The translations under genes and the position numbers were made by a program. A stretch of 64,000 bases of DNA from Sandaracinaceae bacterium (lineage in GTDB: Bacteria; Myxococcota_A; Polyangia; Polyangiales; Houyiibacteriaceae), in NCBI GenBank assembly GCA_020633055.1, contig JACKEJ010000015.1, positions 131,536 to 195,535 on the forward strand. The letters are read 5' to 3'. The stretch's first letter is position 1; every line of letters starts with the position of its first letter. Positions 1 through 8,435 of this stretch are shown piece after piece. The notes below the pieces were generated by a model. The model was not told the origin of the DNA. It saw only the letters and a program-made list of their open reading frames with translations, and did not search any database.

Positions 1-1
1 C

Positions 2-523
2 CTTCTGGTCACCTTCGCCGCCGGAGTTGGTGTGTGGCTCCTCGTCGCCCGGCCATGGGCGCCCCGCGACGCTCCTCGCGAAGACACAGAACGTGTCGCT
101 AGCGCTGGCGATGCGCTCCCCATCCAACTCCCAAGCGGCGACATCATGGATGTGGCACGGTCCCTGGGCGCCCGCGCAGGGTACGGGTACATCGATGGGG
201 ACGCTGCCGTACGTGCCCTCGTGTTTGTGGTGAGGCCTGGCTGGTACACCATCGTCTACTACGTAGAAGACGGCGACACGTACACACGACTTCCGGGTAC
301 CTACAACCCGACGGGCTATGACGAGCCGCGCCTTGCCGGGTCCCCGCCGATCCTCGCGTTCCACTCGCAGCAGATGGGAGTGGACTTCACGTATCGCCTC
401 CGTGAAGGGCAGATGACGCTCGAGGCACTCGGGTCGTTCCAGGTGGGGCCGGCTGCCCCGATGGCGGACCCGACGCTGCCGGGCCTCATGGTGTCACCGG
501 TCACACGTACCGACGGCGAGTGA
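2..523 (+). CDS. Membrane-anchored protein of unknown function, 5' end outside the window
   Basis: The reading frame is open from base 2, so the start lies upstream of the window; 173 residues are visible. The first visible residues (LLVTFAAGVGVWLLVARPW) form one hydrophobic segment, consistent with a single N-terminal membrane anchor, followed by a soluble domain of about 150 residues. That domain holds a strand-rich stretch (VRALVFVVRPGWYTIVYYVED) and no family I recognise. An internal GTG at 32 could be called as a start, but it would cut the membrane segment, so the longer partial frame is preferred. The next gene is convergent. Confidence 0.6.
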   Translation, partial: LLVTFAAGVGVWLLVARPWAPRDAPREDTERVASAGDALPIQLPSGDIMDVARSLGARAGYGYIDGDAAVRALVFVVRPGWYTIVYYVEDGDTYTRLPGTYNPTGYDEPRLAGSPPILAFHSQQMGVDFTYRLREGQMTLEALGSFQVGPAAPMADPTLPGLMVSPVTRTDGE

Positions 524-554
524 GACAAACGCGTGCGTGCAACGCGGGCGCGCC

Positions 555-1487
555 TCAGAAGTCCTCGTTGAACTCGACGCGACCCAGCTCCTTGTCGAGC
601 ATGCGACGGTACATGGCGGGGCCGACGTAGCTGTAGAGACACACGCCCAACCATACGAGGTGCACGAAGCCGCTCAGGCCAGGCGCCTCGAGGTCGAGCG
701 CCGCTTGTGCGCCCGCCTGGAAGAGCGCGTAGGCCCCGACTAGCAAGATGATGGAGCGGTGGCTCTCGAGCGCCAGCAGGTAGGTGTTGACCCGAAACCA
801 CGTGCCGAGCAGCCAGCTCTCGCGCGCCTTGATGTCGCCCAACAGGCGAAGCGCACCTTCATCGTGAGGCGCGACCTCCAGCACCCACACGGCGTGGTCG
901 CGGGCGCCTTCGATGTCGCCACGGCGCAGGAGGATGTCTCCCACCAACACCAGCGCGTCGTGATACTCGGGCTGGAACGACAGCGCTTCACGCGCCAGTT
1001 CTTCCGCTTGTGCGACATCCCCGCGCTCGAGCGCCACCTCCCCCAGCAGGGTCAGGACGTTGGGGTCTTCGGGGCTGAACGCTCGCGCCTGCTCGAGGTA
1101 GCTGCGCGCCTCGTCGCGCTTGCCCTGCGCCAGCATGAGGGCCGCCAACCCAGTGCGCGCGTGGACGCTCTCCGGCGAGAGGGCGAGCGCATGCTCGAAG
1201 TGTGTCCGGGCGTCCTTGAAGCGCCGCTCCAAGATGCAGACGCTACCCAGCACCTCGTAAGCGTTCGCGTACTCGGGGTCGAGGCCGATGGCCAGCTCCG
1301 CCTCGTAGCGCGCCGCCGCGAGGCGCTTCTTCCGCAGCAACGCCGACGCGAGGAGAGCGTGACCGGCGGGCACTTCGGGGAAGTGCAGGAGCGCATCACG
1401 CAGCGCGTGGATGGCGGCGTCCACGCGACCCATCTCGAGGTAGCGGACGGCCTGCTGCGTCTTCATGTTGGCGAAGTGCGGGTTCAT
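555..1487 (-). CDS. TPR-repeat protein with C-terminal membrane segments
   Basis: A 310-residue protein made of consecutive tetratricopeptide repeats from about residue 10 to 215. Repeated patterns such as 'ANAYEVLGSVCILERRFKDA' and 'PNVLTLLGEVALERGDVAQA' show the usual A/G/L/Y spacing. The C-terminal third has two hydrophobic segments (SIILLVGAYALFQAG and HLVWLGVCLYSYVG). TPRs are protein-interaction scaffolds, so this is probably a membrane-tethered adaptor. The ATG overlaps the stop of the upstream gene in an ATGA, which suggests translational coupling. It is the last gene of a three-gene operon with a membrane protein and an AAA+ ATPase; the job of the complex is unknown. Confidence 0.85.
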   Translation of the reverse strand: MNPHFANMKTQQAVRYLEMGRVDAAIHALRDALLHFPEVPAGHALLASALLRKKRLAAARYEAELAIGLDPEYANAYEVLGSVCILERRFKDARTHFEHALALSPESVHARTGLAALMLAQGKRDEARSYLEQARAFSPEDPNVLTLLGEVALERGDVAQAEELAREALSFQPEYHDALVLVGDILLRRGDIEGARDHAVWVLEVAPHDEGALRLLGDIKARESWLLGTWFRVNTYLLALESHRSIILLVGAYALFQAGAQAALDLEAPGLSGFVHLVWLGVCLYSYVGPAMYRRMLDKELGRVEFNEDF

Positions 1488-1960
1488 CAGAGAGCGAACA
1501 GGAAGCGGGCGATCGGGCCCGATTCGACGAGGGCCGACGTCGAGAGGAAGAAGATGGCCAACAGGAACCAGAGACCGTTGCGCACCTCGCCGCCGACGTA
1601 CGTGAACAGCGCGAAACTGCGGCTCTGCCACGTGAAGACGAAGTAGGCAGGGAGCATGCGCGCGACGCGGACTCCGATGCGCACGTAGGGCAGCGTCCAC
1701 GTGGGGAACACCTCGGCCCGATGCAGCACGGAGATGCCGACGATGAGGACAAGCATGCCCACCAGGATGGCCACCAGCGCGGCGACCTCGCGACGGCGGG
1801 TGGCGCTCCCCATCGCGAACGCGTTGAGCGCGAGCCACGTGCCCCCCACGAGCGACCCGGCCACCATGAGGGCCAGGAAGGGCCAGAGGGGGTTCACGAC
1901 GACCCTCTCGAGAGGGCCGCGCGTCGGCTCGTCGACGATGTGGTACGTCGCCTGCCTCAT
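1487..1960 (-). CDS. Small integral membrane protein, middle gene of AAA+/TPR operon
   Basis: A 157-residue protein with about four hydrophobic segments (PLWPFLALMVAGSLVGGTWL, VAALVAILVGMLVLIVGISV, LPAYFVFTW, GLWFLLAIFFLSTSALV). I recognise no family. The start is fixed by a 4-bp ATGA overlap with the upstream AAA+ gene, and its own stop overlaps the start of the downstream TPR gene in the same way. The double overlap implies co-translation of the three proteins in similar amounts, so it may be the membrane anchor or substrate of the ATPase. Confidence 0.8.
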   Translation of the reverse strand: MRQATYHIVDEPTRGPLERVVVNPLWPFLALMVAGSLVGGTWLALNAFAMGSATRRREVAALVAILVGMLVLIVGISVLHRAEVFPTWTLPYVRIGVRVARMLPAYFVFTWQSRSFALFTYVGGEVRNGLWFLLAIFFLSTSALVESGPIARFLFAL

Positions 1961-3324
1961 CCACGCCCCTTCTTGCCGTGCTTGTCCAAGAAGCGCAGCA
2001 CCTCTTCGTACTGCCCGCCCGCGTCCGCGTAGCGCGCGTGATTGCGCGCCGTCGAGAGCCACTCGGCCGTGGTGCTCTTTACGTCCTTCACCGCGTCCAG
2101 CAGCATCTGCTGCGAGATGCGCACCTCGTCGGCGCGATCCAGCGAGAGCTCGATGGCGATGTCGGCGGCCGTGTCCACCACGGCCTCGAGGTCCGCGCCG
2201 CTGTAGCCCTGGGTCTGCTTGGCGAGGAGCTGCACGTCCACGTCGTCCGTGAGGGGGCGTTCGCAAAAGTGCAGTGACAGGATGGAGGCGCGCGCCTCGC
2301 GGTCGGGGGGCGGCACGAACAGCACGCGGTCGAAGCGCCCGGGCCGACGGAACGCGCTGTCCACGGCCCACGGGGTGTTGGTGGCGCCGAGCACCAGCAC
2401 GCCGGAGTTGTTGCGCGCGAAGCCATCCATCTCCGACAAGAACGCGCTGACCAGCTTGGCCGACTCGTTGTTGCGCGAGAAGCGTCGGCTCCCGGCGAGC
2501 GCCTCCAGCTCGTCGAAGAACAAGATGGACGGCGTCTTGGAGCGGGCCTTCTCGAACAGCGCAGAGAGCTTCCGCTCGGACTCGCCGATGTACATGTCGA
2601 GCACGTCCGAGATGGAGACGCTCAGACACGTGGCGTCACACTCGCCAGCCGTGGCGCGCGCGATCAGCGTCTTGCCGCAGCCCGGCGGGCCGTAGAGCAG
2701 GATGCCCCCGCCGGCGCGGCGCTTGAAGCGCTCGAAGAGCGAGGGCTTCTGAAACGGAAGGATGATGCGCCGGCGGATCTGCTGCTTGAGGTCTTCGAGG
2801 CCACCCACGTCCGCGAACGTGATGGGCTCCTCGGGGGGCGCGAGCGCGCGGTCCAGCTCGAGCACGTCCGCGTCGTCGTTGTGGATGACGCGCAGGGCGG
2901 GGCGCCCCGGTCGTCCGTCGGCCGCCTGGGTGGCAGGCACCACACGCGCGCCCAAGAGCGCCGCCAGCCCCGGGTCCTCGAGCGTGGCGTTCTCCCGCAC
3001 GGCTGCCCGGTAGGCCGCCTGCCCCTCCTCGTTGCGCCCCAGGGCCGCCAGCGCGCGGGCGCGGAACAGAAGTCCCAAGGCCCCCTCGGTCGGCGCCGCG
3101 TGCAGCGCGGCCTTCGCGTCCCCGACAGCCAAGAGGGCGCGACACATCTCCACGGCGTCTTCAGCACGCGAGAAGTGCGTGGGGTCCGAGTCTCTCGCGA
3201 GGGCCGCGGCGCGCGCGTCGTCTCCACCTTCGCGCAGCGCCCGCACCACGACCGCCCGGAGCGCGCCATTTTCGGGGGTCGCCGCGAGGGCGTGTTGCAG
3301 TGCCTCCAAGCTTGCAGAGTCCAT
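1957..3324 (-). CDS. AAA+ ATPase with N-terminal TPR-like region
   Basis: A 455-residue protein. Residues 1 to about 125 are helical and TPR-like (AVGDAKAALHAAPTEGALGL). Residues 165-400 are a classical AAA module: FADVGGLEDLKQQI at 170-183, Walker A GPPGCGKT at 212-219, Walker B ILFFDELE at about 267-274, an arginine-finger region RRPGRFDR, and an AAA lid (TQGYSGADLEAVVDTAADIA). The module is of the Cdc48/FtsH/VPS4 type, an ATP-driven protein remodeller. There is no protease domain or membrane segment in this polypeptide. It starts an operon with a membrane protein and a TPR protein through 4-bp overlaps. The substrate is unknown. Confidence 0.92.
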   Translation of the reverse strand: MDSASLEALQHALAATPENGALRAVVVRALREGGDDARAAALARDSDPTHFSRAEDAVEMCRALLAVGDAKAALHAAPTEGALGLLFRARALAALGRNEEGQAAYRAAVRENATLEDPGLAALLGARVVPATQAADGRPGRPALRVIHNDDADVLELDRALAPPEEPITFADVGGLEDLKQQIRRRIILPFQKPSLFERFKRRAGGGILLYGPPGCGKTLIARATAGECDATCLSVSISDVLDMYIGESERKLSALFEKARSKTPSILFFDELEALAGSRRFSRNNESAKLVSAFLSEMDGFARNNSGVLVLGATNTPWAVDSAFRRPGRFDRVLFVPPPDREARASILSLHFCERPLTDDVDVQLLAKQTQGYSGADLEAVVDTAADIAIELSLDRADEVRISQQMLLDAVKDVKSTTAEWLSTARNHARYADAGGQYEEVLRFLDKHGKKGRG

Positions 3325-3413
3325 CGGCGCAGCTTCTGTTGAACGGGGCGGTGCTTGTCAAGCGTTCTGGGCCGGTCGCTGGCGGAGCCTCCCGGAGGGA
3401 CGCTCACCCGCAG

Positions 3414-4652
3414 TCACGCGCGCTCGGGGTCCGACCACTCGACCAGGTAGCCTTGTGCGCGAAACACGTCCTCCAGCTCGGACAGGACGGCGGAGTCATG
3501 ATGGGTGGGCGCGTAGACCAGGAACCCCACCGCCTGGTCGACCAACGGGCCAGCGTTGTCGTCGACGAGCCAAGACACTGCGACCCGCCCGGCGAGCGCT
3601 GGTACGAACAGCGTGGTGGTGCGGCTGTCCAAGTCGTTCATTGTCGACCGGGCGTCGTGGACTCCCAGACCGTTGAGCGCGCAGAGCAGCTCCTCGCCGT
3701 CGCTCGCGTCCTCGCGGATGGGGACCGCGCGACCATGGCGCGCGCCGCTGGTCGGTTCCACGTACAGGAGCCCCTCGACGCCAGTCGCGCGTCGTCGCAC
3801 GACCGAGCCCACGGCCGTCCAGAAGCCCTCGTGGACCTCGACGCGGTCGTCGTTGCGCGGGAGGAAGAACGTCCACTCCGGGTTCGCGGGCACCGCGACG
3901 AAGATGTCCCCGTCCAGCGTGTCGGCGAGCTGCACGGCGCCCACGCTGTCCCGCTTGTCGAGCACATCCGCAGAGCGATCCCAGAAGAAGTAGAGTTCGC
4001 GCTGCAGCCGCTCGGCGTCGAGTTGGTCCAGGACTTCGCGCGGCGCATGGACACGAACGAAGCCGTTCACCGTCGCCGCGCCCCACCGACGGGCGAAGCT
4101 CACGTAGTCGTTCGGTAGACCCCCGATGCGTTCACGCAACGGCCCCACGTCGAGGCCCACCATGGGAGCCGCTTCGTAGAGGGCGTCCGGCAGCGCGGTG
4201 GCCGGACGCCCTGCCGGACGAACGGCCACGGGCAAATAGTCGGCCGCGTGCGTCAACGGCGCAGGCAGGCGCTGCAGCGCCGCGTCGTGCAGCCAGCCCA
4301 TGAGCCCATCACCGAGCGCCGCCCACTTCGTCCCTACCCCGCCCGCGTGCTCCACGGGCCAGTAGCGGGCCCCGTCTCGACGAAACACGGTCGTGTAGGC
4401 CATCGACGTCCGCCTGCCCGATTCTGGGCGCTCTGGAAAGCGTTGCGCGTGGTCCCAGCGCAGGTGCACGGCGAAGTCGTCGTTCTCGACGGCGTAGAGA
4501 AACGGGAACGGGGCTAACTCCGGGAACGCGGCCTCGAGCCGCTTCCGCAGAGCCAACGTCTCATCGGTCCACGACAGCCCTTCCAACGGCGGTACGGCGG
4601 CGGGCGTCTGCGATCCACGAAGCAGCGAGCGGAACCGGTCGAAGATGCTCAC
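3414..4652 (-). CDS. SUKH (SMI1/KNR4)-like domain protein
   Basis: A 412-residue protein from a GTG start (VSIFDRFRSLLRG). An in-frame extension to 4970 exists, but it reads as low-complexity Arg/His-rich shadow sequence. The middle part has the pattern of the SUKH fold: 'GLPNDYVSFARRWGAATVNGF' near residue 190, then 'GDIFVAVPANPEWTFFLPRND' and 'VHEGFWTAVGSVV'. SUKH proteins are often immunity proteins of polymorphic toxins, but many standalone copies have no known role, and no toxin gene is next to this one. The first 150 residues and the last 120 are not assigned. Confidence 0.7.
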   Translation of the reverse strand: MSIFDRFRSLLRGSQTPAAVPPLEGLSWTDETLALRKRLEAAFPELAPFPFLYAVENDDFAVHLRWDHAQRFPERPESGRRTSMAYTTVFRRDGARYWPVEHAGGVGTKWAALGDGLMGWLHDAALQRLPAPLTHAADYLPVAVRPAGRPATALPDALYEAAPMVGLDVGPLRERIGGLPNDYVSFARRWGAATVNGFVRVHAPREVLDQLDAERLQRELYFFWDRSADVLDKRDSVGAVQLADTLDGDIFVAVPANPEWTFFLPRNDDRVEVHEGFWTAVGSVVRRRATGVEGLLYVEPTSGARHGRAVPIREDASDGEELLCALNGLGVHDARSTMNDLDSRTTTLFVPALAGRVAVSWLVDDNAGPLVDQAVGFLVYAPTHHDSAVLSELEDVFRAQGYLVEWSDPERA

Positions 4653-4865
4653 GGTCCGTGGGTGTAGCACGCGGGCCGGCCGACCATGTGCTTGGTCGCG
4701 CAGGACATCCTTTGCGCGGACACCGACGTGACCCAAGCCGCGCTCACGACGGGGCCTGTGGACCTCCTCGCTGCGGCGGTGGACCCCGAGGTCGTCACGG
4801 TTCGTGGGCTGCCCGTCCAGGCGACACGTGCCACGGGAGTCGCGGTCTGCTAGCGTCGGCCGCGC

Positions 4866-5438
4866 ATGGAGATCGAAATCACGTTCGCGGACATGGTGCG
4901 CGCTACTTGGGTCCGTTTGGGGAAGGCGGCCTGGTTGCTGACCGTGTTCACGTGTTCCGGCGTCGGACATCTCGTACTAGGCGAGAACGTGGTCTTGGGC
5001 ACGTTGTTCACGTCGATTCCCTTCTTCCTGCTGCTCGTGACGTATCAGGCCTATTCGCGTCTGGACGCGACGCACCGACGCGTCCAGACGCGCGTGGACA
5101 GCACGGGCGTGCATGTGCGCTCTGGAGCGTCGTCGAGCGACGTCGGGTTTGGCGACATTGTGCGCGTCCGCTGGACGGAGCACGTGGTGCTGTTGGTCCT
5201 GGCGAGCGGCGGTGTGTCGGTGGTGCTGACCCGGGGTCTGGACGAAGAATCGGCGCGCACGCTGCGGCAAGCGGTCGAGAGCCGCATCGACCGGCCCACG
5301 TCCGTATTGAAGGTCGTCGTCGCCATCGTGACGCTGATCCTAGTGTTCGTTTGGCTCTGGACCACCGTGGCCGAACACACGCGGCCCGTGACGCGCGACG
5401 ACGCAGACGAGTCCATGGCACACGACCGCGAACCGTGA
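4866..5438 (+). CDS. YcxB-like membrane protein
   Basis: A 190-residue protein with two N-terminal hydrophobic segments (about residues 20-60), a soluble middle, and a C-terminal segment (VVVAIVTLILVFVWLWTTV). The middle matches the pattern of the YcxB-like C-terminal domain: 'TRVDSTGVHVRSGASSSDV', then 'FGDIVRVRWTEHVVLLVLAS' with a basic/tryptophan kink, resembling a bacterial PH-like fold at the membrane. The function is unknown. It is monocistronic and transcribed divergently from the SUKH gene; the two starts are 213 bp apart. Confidence 0.65.
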   Translation: MEIEITFADMVRATWVRLGKAAWLLTVFTCSGVGHLVLGENVVLGTLFTSIPFFLLLVTYQAYSRLDATHRRVQTRVDSTGVHVRSGASSSDVGFGDIVRVRWTEHVVLLVLASGGVSVVLTRGLDEESARTLRQAVESRIDRPTSVLKVVVAIVTLILVFVWLWTTVAEHTRPVTRDDADESMAHDREP

Positions 5439-5478
5439 GCACGGTCGCTCCGCTACGGCGCGGTCCGTGACGCAACGC

Positions 5479-5970
5479 CTACGGGCCCGGGGCCTGGTGC
5501 GCTTCTTCGATCCAGCCCTCGAGCGTGCCCGCGACGTGGCGGGCCCACTGGGGCGTGCGGCCCGAGAGTGACGCGGCCGTGCGCACGCCCTCCTCGACGT
5601 TGCGGGCGATGGTGCGCTTGCCCCGCAGCGGCGAGACCAGGTTGAGCCCGGTGAGGAAGCCGCGCGCGGCGCTCACCCAGAAGCCCTCGCCGGGGAGCAC
5701 GACGATGGTCGCCGTGACCGCGCTGTCGAGAGAGCGTGAGACCTCGTTGGCCCGGCGCTGCGCGACGGTGTCCGGCAGGGAGAGCCCGTGCGCCACCACG
5801 TTGAGCGCGATGATCCCCTCGCGGTGCTGGGCCGAGAGGGAGAGCGCGTACGTGAGCGAGCGGTCGAGGTTCTCGACCGTGATGGTGTCGGTCCAGAGCA
5901 GCACGTGGAGGTTGCCGTCACTCGCCTGAATGAGGCCGGGATGAGAGGTGCGAACCACGGTCCCTATCAT
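5479..5970 (-). CDS. Conserved-looking protein, possibly STAS/SpoIIAA-like fold
   Basis: A 163-residue protein from ATG (MIGTVVRTSHPGLIQ). The pattern 'GNLHVLLWTDTITVENLDRSL', followed by a strand and helix pair ending in a small residue-rich turn, resembles single-domain STAS/SEC14-like proteins that are common in myxobacteria. This is a weak resemblance. A longer in-frame ORF upstream is Arg-rich shadow sequence and overlaps the next gene, so it is rejected. It is followed 8 bp beyond its stop by the convergent YcxB-like gene. No function is claimed. Confidence 0.55.
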   Translation of the reverse strand: MIGTVVRTSHPGLIQASDGNLHVLLWTDTITVENLDRSLTYALSLSAQHREGIIALNVVAHGLSLPDTVAQRRANEVSRSLDSAVTATIVVLPGEGFWVSAARGFLTGLNLVSPLRGKRTIARNVEEGVRTAASLSGRTPQWARHVAGTLEGWIEEAHQAPGP

Positions 5971-6017
5971 GGGACAAACGCACCCGAGAACCAAGCACGT
6001 TCCGACCTCGCCCTGGG

Positions 6018-6653
6018 TCAGCGCTCGGCCGCGAACAGCCCGGGCAAGAAGTGCTCGAGGTTGCCCACCTCTTCCACGTTGTGCAGCAGCCAAGCACGCG
6101 CATGCGCCTCGTCGAACGCGACGCGGCGGAGCGCACGCTGCACGAACGCCAGGCCGCGCGGGAGGTTCGGCCCGATGGTGATGGAGTTCTCGTAGCGCGT
6201 TCCCCCCGGCACACGTCGCCACGTGTAGTCCATGGCCGCCATGCCCGACACGCCGTGGAAGCGCGGCCGATGCGCAAAGCCCCCTTCGTCCAAGCGCACC
6301 ACGTCCGTCAGCACGTTCACGCGGTACCTCGGGTCTCGGCCGAGCACCTCGTGGATCAAGAACACCGACCCCACGCCGTCAGCCCCCGGCGGCGTCTTCT
6401 CGTAGCGGTGCTCCACGTGGTCGCGCGGGTGCCACACCCGGTAGCGCGGATAGGCGCGCCCTTCGATGTCGACCGTGCCGCGCATGTTGCGGAACCACCA
6501 GACCAGCATCTCGGGCGTCACCCCGTACAGCACGTCGTGCACGATGGACGCGCGCATCCGGCCGCGCTCGTCGAAGTCCAGCGTCGTCTCGGCAGACGCG
6601 AGGGGCTTCATGGTCCAAGGGACCGGGATGGGCTCGGGCAGCGCCGCGGGCAT
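6018..6653 (-). CDS. DAPG hydrolase (PhiG)-like domain protein
   Basis: A 211-residue protein. The stretch 'VTPEMLVWWFRNMRGTVD', followed by 'RYRVWHPRDHVEHRYE', is the pattern of the phloroglucinol (DAPG) hydrolase PhiG-type fold, in which a His/Asp/Glu-rich pocket binds zinc and cleaves a carbon-carbon bond. The C-terminal half has 'DYTWRRVPGGTRYENSITIG', consistent with a beta-barrel substrate cavity. The true substrate cannot be read from the sequence; most genomic members are not phloroglucinol hydrolases. The start is at ATG 6653 (MPAALPEPI); an upstream ATG at 6725 would overlap the divergent gene's leader. Confidence 0.6.
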   Translation of the reverse strand: MPAALPEPIPVPWTMKPLASAETTLDFDERGRMRASIVHDVLYGVTPEMLVWWFRNMRGTVDIEGRAYPRYRVWHPRDHVEHRYEKTPPGADGVGSVFLIHEVLGRDPRYRVNVLTDVVRLDEGGFAHRPRFHGVSGMAAMDYTWRRVPGGTRYENSITIGPNLPRGLAFVQRALRRVAFDEAHARAWLLHNVEEVGNLEHFLPGLFAAER

Positions 6654-6744
6654 GCGGGGCGATTCTAACAGCAGGACGAGACGCGTGTGGGCGCTCGCGC
6701 GGCCATGTATGCTCGCCCGGCGCACGGGGGCGGTCTCCTCGTCG

Positions 6745-7674
6745 ATGGGAGCGATGATGGGAATGACGGTTCGGCTGGTGTTGCTCGTGTTGGGTGTGGC
6801 TCTGCTCGTCTACCTGTATCTGCACAAGCGTCGTGAGGCCGCGCCTGACGACGAGCCCGAGAGGGGCACCGGAGACGAGCTGGACCCCACGGACGAGCGC
6901 CGCTTCGTGCACATCGACCACGAGGAGCTCATCGAGGGCAGCTGGGAGTTCTTCCTGCCCACGCTTCAGCGCCTGCTGCGCGCCGAGAACGTGGCGTTCG
7001 ACGCCGTGGTGTCCAACGGAGACGACGTGCGTGAGGTGCACCTCGACGGCGAGCTGCTGTGGCGCGTCACCGCCGAAGAGGTGTCCGAGGAGACCGCCAC
7101 GTCGGGCCTGGTGTGGCTGGCCCGCGCCGTGAACCGGCGCCTCGAAGCAGCCGGGTCCCCCCAGCGCTTCTACTTCACGGACGGCTGGAACGACCTCGGT
7201 GGGACGCTGCTGACGCCCGCCGAGTTCGAGCGTCTCACCGCAGGGGACTGGGCCGAATCACTATGGAGCGCCGACGACCGGCTCCCGCTGAGCGCGCCCA
7301 TCGACGTGCGGCACATGCTCTTGGCCATGGGCCCGTACGCCGGCGCAGGGGGCGGGGTGTTTCTCTACGTGCGAATCCCCGGCGACATCGGACCGATCGA
7401 CCGTGGTCGCCTGTACGAGGACCCGCTCGACGAGGCGCTCCTGGCCGAGGGGCTCGGGAGCGTGACTGGCGGGGGTACACAGCTGGGGGCCGATGGATCG
7501 ATCACGTACTGCGGCATCGACGTCGCCGTGACCGACCGCAACCGCGGCCTCGCGTGCGTGCTCCGCGTGATGCGCGAGCTGGGCGCGCCCGAGGGAACGG
7601 TCGTCGAAGAGAGCGGCCCACCGCTGGTGGAGCACGCCGTGTGGGGTCAGGAAGGGCCGAGCCAGCTGCATTGA
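6745..7674 (+). CDS. Membrane-anchored protein of unknown function
   Basis: A 309-residue protein with an N-terminal anchor (VRLVLLVLGVALLVYLYLHK), a highly charged linker, and two soluble regions. The C-terminal part (about residues 205-300) contains 'GGGVFLYVRIPGDIGPIDRG' and 'GSVTGGGTQLGADGSITYCG', with a regular alternating glycine pattern typical of a compact alpha/beta domain. I know similar hypothetical proteins, but no function. Four in-frame ATGs lie at 6745, 6754, 6757 and 6763, so the exact start is uncertain; a GGGAG within this cluster could serve the later ones. Confidence 0.6.
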   Translation: MGAMMGMTVRLVLLVLGVALLVYLYLHKRREAAPDDEPERGTGDELDPTDERRFVHIDHEELIEGSWEFFLPTLQRLLRAENVAFDAVVSNGDDVREVHLDGELLWRVTAEEVSEETATSGLVWLARAVNRRLEAAGSPQRFYFTDGWNDLGGTLLTPAEFERLTAGDWAESLWSADDRLPLSAPIDVRHMLLAMGPYAGAGGGVFLYVRIPGDIGPIDRGRLYEDPLDEALLAEGLGSVTGGGTQLGADGSITYCGIDVAVTDRNRGLACVLRVMRELGAPEGTVVEESGPPLVEHAVWGQEGPSQLH

Positions 7675-7716
7675 AGGGACGACCGGGTCTGTCTACTTGG
7701 CTGCATGGCCGGGGAC

Positions 7717-8316
7717 CTACATCACCTGCGTGACGGTCTCTATGCGACCCGTGCTCGGGTCGTGGAACACGAACACGGCGCCGTCGTCGTGGAAGTAGTC
7801 GCGCACCGGCACTTCGCCCAAGAACACCAACGGACCGTTCGGGCCGATGGGCCACTTCGCCGCTTGGATCCACCTGGGCGGCCGCTTCAGGTACCGGAAG
7901 CGCTGGAGCAGCTGTTCGCGCAGCCACGTGACCAGAGCCTTCCCGCTGCGCCCCTCCGCGTGCGGGAGGAGCTCTGCCGCGAGCCACGCCGTCCGCACGT
8001 CGAGCCACTTGGGCTGCGCACGCAGGAGCGCATCGAAGAGTTCGTACGCCGCATGAGACGGGACGTACGACACGCCGCGCGCGTCGAGCAAGAAGCGGCA
8101 CAGCCCCTCGGCGTTCAGCACACCACCAGGGTCTTCCACGTCGCATTCGAGCAGGAAGTGGAAGAACGTGCCCGCCCCCACGTACTCGGGCGGATGCACC
8201 CCAGGGGCCATCAGGAACGCCTCGAGCCCGCCGTCGGTGTAGAGCCGCTTGTGGAAGTCCGCAGGGGTCATGCGCCCCTCCACGAACGCCACGATGATGT
8301 CCAGTGGGTCACTCAT
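7717..8316 (-). CDS. Hypothetical soluble protein
   Basis: A 199-residue protein from ATG (MSDPLDIIVAFVEGRM). There is no signal peptide or membrane segment. The opening 'DIIVAFVEGRMTPADFHKRL' and an all-helical middle (PSHAAYELFDALLRAQPKWL) recall small immunity-type proteins, but I cannot name a family. The end has a short strand pair 'NGPLVFLGEVPVRDYFHDDG' and 'AVFVFHDPSTGRIETVTQVM'. It converges with the preceding gene, with 42 bp between the stops. Confidence 0.6.
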   Translation of the reverse strand: MSDPLDIIVAFVEGRMTPADFHKRLYTDGGLEAFLMAPGVHPPEYVGAGTFFHFLLECDVEDPGGVLNAEGLCRFLLDARGVSYVPSHAAYELFDALLRAQPKWLDVRTAWLAAELLPHAEGRSGKALVTWLREQLLQRFRYLKRPPRWIQAAKWPIGPNGPLVFLGEVPVRDYFHDDGAVFVFHDPSTGRIETVTQVM

Positions 8317-8435
8317 GCCGCGCGGAGTGTAGCGACAGACGAAGTTGAGCGTCGGGACAACGCCCCTCGGTCCGTGGTAGCGGTGAGGGTTGCAGGACCC
8401 CAGCGTCCCGTGGCGCACCACCACAAGGAGGAACC

